26,874 nt of DNA from Firmicutes bacterium UBA911. Lineage in GTDB: Bacteria > Bacillota > Desulfotomaculia > Desulfotomaculales > Desulforudaceae. Within the stretch, counting starts at the first letter, position 1; each line of letters starts with the position of its first letter. Where the stretch lies: contig DBEH01000052.1 of NCBI GenBank assembly GCA_002294005.1, positions 1-26,874 of the forward strand. Direction: 5' to 3'. The notes beneath the pieces were generated by a model. The model made no database searches, was not told the origin of the DNA, and worked only from the letters and a program-made list of their open reading frames with translations. Shown here in pieces: positions 22,587-26,874 of the stretch. A program made the translations under genes and the position numbers.

Positions 22587-23426
22587 CTAGCATCGTCCGC
22601 CACACCCCGCCTCGTACCTGGTCAGCGCCTCCTGCTCCTGAGCGCGGTAGCGCTGCAACCGCTGGGCCAGTTCCGCAAAATCGACCTGGTGCCCGTCGAA
22701 CTCCGGCCCCTCGACGCACACAAACCGGGTCTCCCCGCCCACCGTAACGCGGCAGGCGCCGCACATCCCGATGCCATCGACCATAATCGGGTTTAAGCTG
22801 ACGATGGTTTTCAGGCCGAACTCCCTGGTCACGCCGCACACCGCCCGCATCATGGGAAGCGGCCCCACGGCCACCACCCGGTCGGGCGGGTATTCACGCC
22901 CAGCCACCTCCCGGAGTACGTCGGTGACAAAGCCCTTGCGCACGTAGGAACCGTCGTCGGTGGTGATCAGGAGCTCGTCTGCCGCCTCCCGCAGCCGGTC
23001 TTCCCAGAACAGGAGTTCCTTGGTCCGCGCCCCCACCACCGCGACCACCTCGTTCCCGGCCTGCTTCAGCGCCCGGCAGATCGGGTAGATGCAGGCCACG
23101 CCCACGCCGCCGCCGACGCAGGCCACGCGGCCGAAATTTTCAATCTGGGTCGGATTCCCCAGCGGCCCGACAAAATCCAGGATGCCCGCCCCTTCCTCCA
23201 GGCTTCCCAACATCCGGGTGGTCTTGCCGACCTCCATAAAAACGACCGTAACGGACCCCCGCTCCGGGTCGCAGTCCGCTACGGTAAGTGGAATCCTCTC
23301 CCCCCGCTCGTACACGCGGAGCATCACAAACTGTCCGGCCCGGGCCTTCCTCGCCACCCGCGGCGCCTCAATCTCGAGGAGTTTCACGGACGGAGAAAAG
23401 ACCTCTTTCCTCAAGATCCTGTACAA
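22587..23426 (-). CDS. nfnA: NfnA, FAD/[2Fe-2S] subunit of NADH-dependent ferredoxin:NADP oxidoreductase
   Basis: 279 residues from TTG (23424-23426), preceded by GGGAG. The open frame reaches 23501, but the upstream 25 residues do not resemble the family, and LYRILRKEVFSPSVKLLEIE is the normal beginning. Seen: GQFVMLRV and RIPLTVAD (FAD site), ACVGGGVGVACIYPICRAL (NAD site), VAVGPLPMMRAVC, and DGIGMCGACRVTVGGETRFV followed by CVEGPEFDGHQVDF. The last stretch is the [2Fe-2S] site with three cysteines and an Asp, as in Thermotoga NfnA. Directly upstream of nfnB. Confidence 0.93.
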   Translation of the reverse strand: MYRILRKEVFSPSVKLLEIEAPRVARKARAGQFVMLRVYERGERIPLTVADCDPERGSVTVVFMEVGKTTRMLGSLEEGAGILDFVGPLGNPTQIENFGRVACVGGGVGVACIYPICRALKQAGNEVVAVVGARTKELLFWEDRLREAADELLITTDDGSYVRKGFVTDVLREVAGREYPPDRVVAVGPLPMMRAVCGVTREFGLKTIVSLNPIMVDGIGMCGACRVTVGGETRFVCVEGPEFDGHQVDFAELAQRLQRYRAQEQEALTRYEAGCGGRC

Positions 23427-23534
23427 ACGCTCCCTACCCCCCTCGGCATACTCCCCGGGCATACTCCCCCAGGTCCGACGGGCTGTCCCCGCCTCATACA
23501 CCTTGTACGGTGATCACCTCGTTCTATCTTAATA

Positions 23535-23563
23535 ATTTTACCATAACCCGCCTACACTGTGAA
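23535..23563 (-). promoter_or_regulatory. nfnAB promoter
   Basis: On the minus strand TTCACA (23558-23563), 17 bases and TAAAAT (23535-23540) with an extended TGG in front. It lies about 110 bases before the chosen nfnA start, in the gap after miaB. Confidence 0.6.
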
Positions 23564-23622
23564 CCGAATGGTCGACCCGGTATACAATATTTTGCGTGAG
23601 CCTCAAGTCCTCGTTCTTGCGC

Positions 23623-24969
23623 TCAGTCCGCCACCGCCATCCGGCCCGCCAGGTAAGTCAGGTGTCCGTCCTCGACCCGCACCCCGACTAAACGCCCAGC
23701 CCAATCGGGTTCCCCGGGGAAAACCACCGTCTTGTTGGTGCGGGTGCGCCCGGACAAGAGGTTCGGTCTCGTGGCGCTCGGACCCTCGACCAGCACTTCC
23801 AGGACCTTCCCCTCCTCGGCCCGGTTCCGGGCCAACCCGATGTCTTTTTGCACCCGGATCAATTCCTGAATGCGCTCCGACTTGACTTCTTCCGGCACCT
23901 GGTCCGGCCACCCGGCGGCCGGGGTGCCCTGCCGGGGATTGTAAACGAAGGTGAAGGCCTGGTCATACTCAACGCGCCGCACCAAGTCCAGCGTGTCCGC
24001 GAAATCCTCGCCGGTCTCCCCCGGGAATCCCACCATCAGGTCGGTGGTCAGCGAAACATCCGGAATAGCCGCCCGGATCCTGGCCGCCAGAGCGAGGTAG
24101 TCTTCCCGGGTATAGCCCCGGTTCATCCGCTGCAGGATCCGGTTCGACCCGGCCTGGGCCGGCAGGTGGATGTGCTCGCACACCTTCCCCGCCCGGGCGA
24201 TGACTTCGATCAACCCGTCCGTGAAGTCCCGCGGGTGGGAAGTGGTGAACCGGATGCGCCAGAGGCCCTCCACCGCGTCCAGGCGCGCCAGAAGGGCCGC
24301 GAAGTCCACCCCTTCGTCCAGGTCCCGGCCGTAAGAGTTCACGTTTTGTCCGAGCAGGGTCACCTCGCGGTAGCCCGCTGCGGCCAGGGCGCGGACCTCA
24401 TCCACTACGGCCCCGGGCCGGCGGCTGCATTCCCGGCCCCGGACATAGGGCACGATGCAGTAGGTGCAGAAGTTGCTGCACCCGTGGATGACCGGCACCC
24501 AGGCCCGCAGGCCGCTTTTGCGGCGGACCGGCAGCCCCTCCGGCACGGCGCCGTCCGGCGGCCGCACGCCCCGAACCGGACGCCGCCCCGCCCGGACTTC
24601 CTCGATCAAGCCCGGCAGTTCGTGGCGGTTTTGGGTGCCCAGCACCAGATCCACCACCGGAAAACGCCGGACGATCTCCTCGCCCATCCCCTCCTGCTGC
24701 GGCAAGCACCCCGAAACGGCCACGATCAGCGCGGGCTTGGCCCGCTTGTACCGCTTCAGGCCGCCCAAAAGCCCCCACACCCGGTTTTCGGCGCTCCCGC
24801 GCACACAGCAGGTATTGATCAGCACCAGGTCGGCCTCCCCGAGGAACTCCGTGGGCTCATACCCCATCCCCTCGAGCAGACCGGCCATCAGTTCGGAGTC
24901 AAACTCGTTCATCTGGCAGCCGAAAGTCACCTGGTACACGAGTTCCGGTTTGCCTTCCACCAACAACAC
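23623..24969 (-). CDS. miaB: tRNA-2-methylthio-N6-dimethylallyladenosine synthase MiaB
   Basis: 448 residues. The N-terminal MTTase domain has three cluster cysteines (TFGCQMNEFDSE, LINTCCVRGSAENR, VSGCLPQQ). The radical-SAM motif is CSNFCTYCIVPYVRGRE (near 165-172), followed by LLGQNVNSYG and FTTSHPRDF. The C-terminal TRAM domain contains VLVEGPS and LSGRTRTNKTVVFPG. It adds a methylthio group to i6A37 made by MiaA. The start is GTG with only a weak ribosome binding site; a later start would cut into the conserved VYQVTFGCQMN, so an N-terminus near here is required. Confidence 0.95.
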   Translation of the reverse strand: MLLVEGKPELVYQVTFGCQMNEFDSELMAGLLEGMGYEPTEFLGEADLVLINTCCVRGSAENRVWGLLGGLKRYKRAKPALIVAVSGCLPQQEGMGEEIVRRFPVVDLVLGTQNRHELPGLIEEVRAGRRPVRGVRPPDGAVPEGLPVRRKSGLRAWVPVIHGCSNFCTYCIVPYVRGRECSRRPGAVVDEVRALAAAGYREVTLLGQNVNSYGRDLDEGVDFAALLARLDAVEGLWRIRFTTSHPRDFTDGLIEVIARAGKVCEHIHLPAQAGSNRILQRMNRGYTREDYLALAARIRAAIPDVSLTTDLMVGFPGETGEDFADTLDLVRRVEYDQAFTFVYNPRQGTPAAGWPDQVPEEVKSERIQELIRVQKDIGLARNRAEEGKVLEVLVEGPSATRPNLLSGRTRTNKTVVFPGEPDWAGRLVGVRVEDGHLTYLAGRMAVAD

Positions 24970-25241
24970 CCCGTCTTCTATTCTACCCTGATTCCTTGCC
25001 CGAGACAGCCGCCTATATATGTCTTCACCGACAAGAACCTGCTTCCTCGAAAACAGGCCTTATTTTCATCCCCGCATGAGCGACGAGGAATCGTCGTAAG
25101 CGACTCCCTCCCTTCCAACCGGAAACTGCCGGCGATCATGCGGCCCTGATCAACGCCTTTCACCGTATAGACCGCAGCTTCTGAATAGATACTAATCGCA
25201 AATAGTTGTGCCGGACACATCCGGTCAAGGAGTGAAGACTT
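24970..25241. other. Gap between miaB and the small ORF pair
   Basis: Apart from the sigma-G-like promoter at 25165-25194, I see only a small hairpin CGACGA GGAA TCGTCG near 25081-25096. A long minus-strand open frame (24978-25529) crosses it, but it is antisense to the two small genes and has no family signature. Confidence 0.5.
25165..25194 (+). promoter_or_regulatory. Sigma-G/F-like promoter before the small ORF pair
   Basis: GTATA (25165-25169), 18 bases and GATACTA (25188-25194). The Bacillus sigma-G consensus is GHATR, 17-18 bases, CATWHTA; only the first base of the -10 differs. No sigma-A promoter is evident here. Confidence 0.4.
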
Positions 25242-25406
25242 GTGTGGCCGAGTAGGGAAGACCGGGATGACGAACACGTGGTGGCCCGCACCAAGACCGG
25301 TGGCGCCGTCCCGAGCACGCCCGTGCATGAACCTGACGGCGCGGCGGAAGCGGCCGACGACCTGATTGAAGGCCTCATCAACGACCCCACCCTTGAAAAC
25401 CGTTAG
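25242..25406 (+). CDS. Small acidic protein of unknown function, 54 aa
   Basis: GTG start with AAGGAG nine bases upstream, TAG stop. The protein begins VWPSREDRDDEHVVARTKTG and ends DDLIEGLINDPTLENR; it is acidic and hydrophilic with a single predicted amphipathic helix near the end. I do not recognise a family. Its stop is followed at once by the AGGAGG of the next small gene, so the two are translated as a pair, with a terminator 180 bases further on. If the sigma-G-like promoter is real, it would be made in the developing spore. Confidence 0.55.
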   Translation: MWPSREDRDDEHVVARTKTGGAVPSTPVHEPDGAAEAADDLIEGLINDPTLENR

Positions 25407-25421
25407 AGGAGGAAGAAGGCC

Positions 25422-25571
25422 TTGACCGCCAAGAGGAAGGAAAAACGCAAGAAACAAGACGGAAAGAAAGCTCCGGTAGGCACGAACCAGCCGGCCGGCG
25501 CGGATATCGATCCGGATTACGTTGCTCAAGACCTGACCGGCTACCGGGTACCCTTCAACAAAAAGAAGTAG
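25422..25571 (+). CDS. Small lysine-rich protein of unknown function, 49 aa
   Basis: TTG start with a perfect AGGAGG nine bases upstream, TAG stop. The first half is strongly basic (AKRKEKRKKQDGKKAP), the second half reads GADIDPDYVAQDLTGYRVPF and ends in NKKK. No membrane segment and no recognised family. The basic part could bind nucleic acid or pair with the acidic protein encoded just upstream. The frame is supported by its ribosome binding site, its place behind the first ORF and the terminator directly after it. Confidence 0.55.
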   Translation: MTAKRKEKRKKQDGKKAPVGTNQPAGADIDPDYVAQDLTGYRVPFNKKK

Positions 25572-25585
25572 CGAACCCCCCAGCC

Positions 25586-25616
25586 GCTGCCGGTTCCAGT
25601 TACTGGCAGCTTTTTT
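25586..25616 (+). terminator. Terminator of the small ORF pair
   Basis: GCTGCCGGT (25586-25594) pairs with ACTGGCAGC (25602-25610), nine pairs with one G-U, followed by six T. Confidence 0.85.
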
Positions 25617-25693
25617 CTTTCCCGCTCCAAACAGGAGAGGAATTCACCTCTCCGGTGACGAAGACCCATGGGCAAGGTAGGGGGGGTGTGCAG

Positions 25694-26482
25694 ATGCAGT
25701 ACGTGTCAGCCAAGGGCTGCCGCCTCTATTACGAAACTCGCGGGCGGGGCCGTCCGCTGGTGCTCATCCACGGCCTGGGGTCGGACCACTGCATGTGGGC
25801 CCCGCAGATGGAGGCCTTCGCCAAGCGCTACCAAGTCATCGCCTACGACTGCCGCGGGCACGGCGCCTCCTCCCCGGTGCCGCCGGGGTACCAGCTTACC
25901 GACCTCGCCGAGGACTTGGCCCGCTTACTGGACGGCCTGAAAATGGAAGAGGCGGCGCTTGTCGGCGTGTCCTTCGGCGGCGTTGTCGCCCAGCAGTTCG
26001 CCGTATCCTGTCCCGGACGCTGTACCGCCCTGGTTTTAAGCGACACCTTCTCCGAAGTGCACTTCCCCGATTCCTTCGGCGCCTGGCTCCAAGTGCCAGT
26101 GCTCCGGGTGCTGCCGCGGCCGATCCTGGCCCAGATGATCGCCAGCGCCTACCCGAAGAACCGCTGGCGGCCGGCCCGTGAGGAGTTGGCGCGGGCGGCG
26201 CGCAGCATCCGTCCCGGGGATGTCTCCCGCCTGCGCGCCCTCATTAACCGGGTGCACCTGACCGAAGCACTCGGCGCGATCCTCTGCCCCACCCTGGTGC
26301 TCGCCGGAGACCGCTGGCCGGTAATGGTCAAATACGCGCGCTTGATTCACGAGGCCGTTCCCGGCAGCAGGCTCGAGGTGGTGCCCAACGCCTGCGACCC
26401 GTCGTCCCTTACCAACGTTGAAGCCTTCAACCACCTGGTATTGGATTTCCTCGCCTCCGGCTTGCCCACCGCTGACCGGTAA
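25694..26482 (+). CDS. Alpha/beta hydrolase-fold protein with altered catalytic acid and histidine
   Basis: 262 residues from ATG with a G-rich ribosome binding site; a GTG two codons upstream is possible. The fold is clear: PLVLIHGLGSDHCMW (oxyanion loop), YDCRGHGAS, ALVGVSFGG with nucleophile Ser93, and CPTLVLAGDRWPV. The family normally has an acid as GDRD or GxxD, but residue 208 is Trp. The catalytic His after the last strand (usually AGH) is replaced by ACD at 233-235 in VVPNACDPSSLTNVEAFN. Either Asp206 and another residue take over, or the protein is not a hydrolase. No signal peptide. It stands alone between the small ORF pair and the spore coat gene. Confidence 0.82.
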   Translation: MQYVSAKGCRLYYETRGRGRPLVLIHGLGSDHCMWAPQMEAFAKRYQVIAYDCRGHGASSPVPPGYQLTDLAEDLARLLDGLKMEEAALVGVSFGGVVAQQFAVSCPGRCTALVLSDTFSEVHFPDSFGAWLQVPVLRVLPRPILAQMIASAYPKNRWRPAREELARAARSIRPGDVSRLRALINRVHLTEALGAILCPTLVLAGDRWPVMVKYARLIHEAVPGSRLEVVPNACDPSSLTNVEAFNHLVLDFLASGLPTADR

Positions 26483-26580
26483 ATCCCGAAAAAGGACCGG
26501 CCGCCTTTCACCTGCTCAAGCACACTGGGTTCTCGTGTTCCCAGGGGGGTTGGCGTTTGACGCCGTACAATTCCCCTCTG

Positions 26581-26608
26581 TTGCCATAACGCACATAAAC
26601 CGTATAAT
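26581..26608 (+). promoter_or_regulatory. Promoter before the coat protein gene
   Basis: TTGCCA (26581-26586), 16 bases and a perfect TATAAT (26603-26608), 65 bases before the GTG start. Confidence 0.5.
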
Positions 26609-26673
26609 TCAGGGTTTCATCAGCATAATAACACCAGTATTCCAAGCGCTAGCGGCAAGGAGGTGACAAAACC

Positions 26674-26874
26674 GTGGACTTTCAGATGAGCCAGATCGAA
26701 AAGCTGAACATCACCGAACTCTTGCGGCACGAAAGCCTGTGTGCCAAGAAGCTGTCCGCCTACATGAACCAGGTCCAGGACCCTCAGATCCGATCGGTGC
26801 TGAGCCAGTACCACGATCTCTGCCGGCAGCACACAAACATGCTGAACAGCTTCATGCAGCAGGCCGGAATGCAG
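26674..26874 (+). CDS. Coat-F-like spore coat protein, N-terminal part only
   Basis: GTG start after a perfect AAGGAGGTGA; the gene runs out of the window after 67 codons. The protein begins VDFQMSQIEKLNITELLRHE, then SLCAKKLSAYMNQVQDPQIR, then SVLSQYHDLCRQHTNMLNSF. This four-helix pattern (ELLRHE ... YxNQVQDPQIR ... HxNML) is that of the small CotF-domain (ferritin-like fold) spore coat proteins of Firmicutes. It supports a spore-forming host. The sigma-A-like promoter is unusual for a mother-cell coat gene. Confidence 0.75.
   Translation, partial: MDFQMSQIEKLNITELLRHESLCAKKLSAYMNQVQDPQIRSVLSQYHDLCRQHTNMLNSFMQQAGMQ

Noticed and set aside
24978..25529. 183-codon open frame on minus between miaB and the hydrolase
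   Set aside because: It has a hydrophobic stretch, but it crosses the two small plus-strand genes and their promoter, lacks a ribosome binding site and has no recognisable family.
1..26874. CRISPR arrays, tRNA and rRNA genes
   Set aside because: I found no regularly spaced direct repeats, no cloverleaf with a T-loop GTTCRAATC pattern, and no rRNA-like sequence in the window.

Overview
The window looks like a chromosomal segment of a spore-forming, strictly anaerobic, high-GC clostridium, most likely in the Peptococcaceae/Desulfotomaculum-Pelotomaculum-Desulforudis neighbourhood. This is inferred from gene content, not from a database match. The main clues are a heterodisulfide-reductase-type Hdr cluster, NfnAB, the mutS/mutL/miaA/hfq block, a YlbF-family gene beside mutS, a SpoVM micro-protein and a coat-F-like spore coat gene. 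Almost all housekeeping genes are on the minus strand and high in GC.

Region by region. (1) 1-4058, minus: hdrC-hdrB-hdrA-mvhD and the start of an FrhB-like iron-sulfur gene, translationally coupled with overlapping stops and starts. MvhD is interrupted by an in-frame UGA that I read as selenocysteine 72, because a two-tier hairpin with the geometry of a bacterial SECIS follows directly. (2) 4180-4390, plus: a free-standing structured RNA with its own promoter and terminator that I could not assign to a family. (3) 4421-7667, minus: a tiny spoVM gene, a DinG-type exonuclease-helicase and a LapA-domain membrane protein. A nitrilase-family amidase gene runs divergently from 7802. (4) 8612-11290: a lower-GC, decayed accessory island. 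It holds an unknown membrane protein with a promoter-operator arrangement, a tyrosine recombinase broken into at least four frames, a broken ParB-like/HTH gene and several palindromes. (5) 11295-20145, minus: thioredoxin-reductase-like protein, methionine-gamma-lyase-family PLP enzyme, hfq, miaA, an RsmJ-like methyltransferase, mutL and mutS, with repeat-type hairpins in the gaps. (6) 20211-20514, plus: a short ORF that looks like a deletion fusion of an AgrB N-terminus and a histidine-kinase C-terminus. (7) 20665-24969, minus: ylbF-family gene, nfnB, nfnA and miaB. (8) 25165-26874, plus: two tiny coupled ORFs behind a sigma-G-like promoter, an alpha/beta hydrolase with an altered catalytic triad, and the start of a spore coat gene.

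How the genes work together. HdrABC-MvhD and NfnAB are both flavin-based electron-bifurcation modules and could exchange electrons through ferredoxin and pyridine nucleotides. MutS and MutL form the mismatch-repair pair. MiaA and MiaB act in sequence on tRNA A37. SpoVM, the coat protein and possibly the sigma-G-like pair belong to sporulation. The most notable observations are the Sec-containing MvhD with its SECIS, the unannotated spoVM micro-ORF, the orphan structured RNA, the AgrB/kinase remnant, the small ORF pair and the decayed integrase island.
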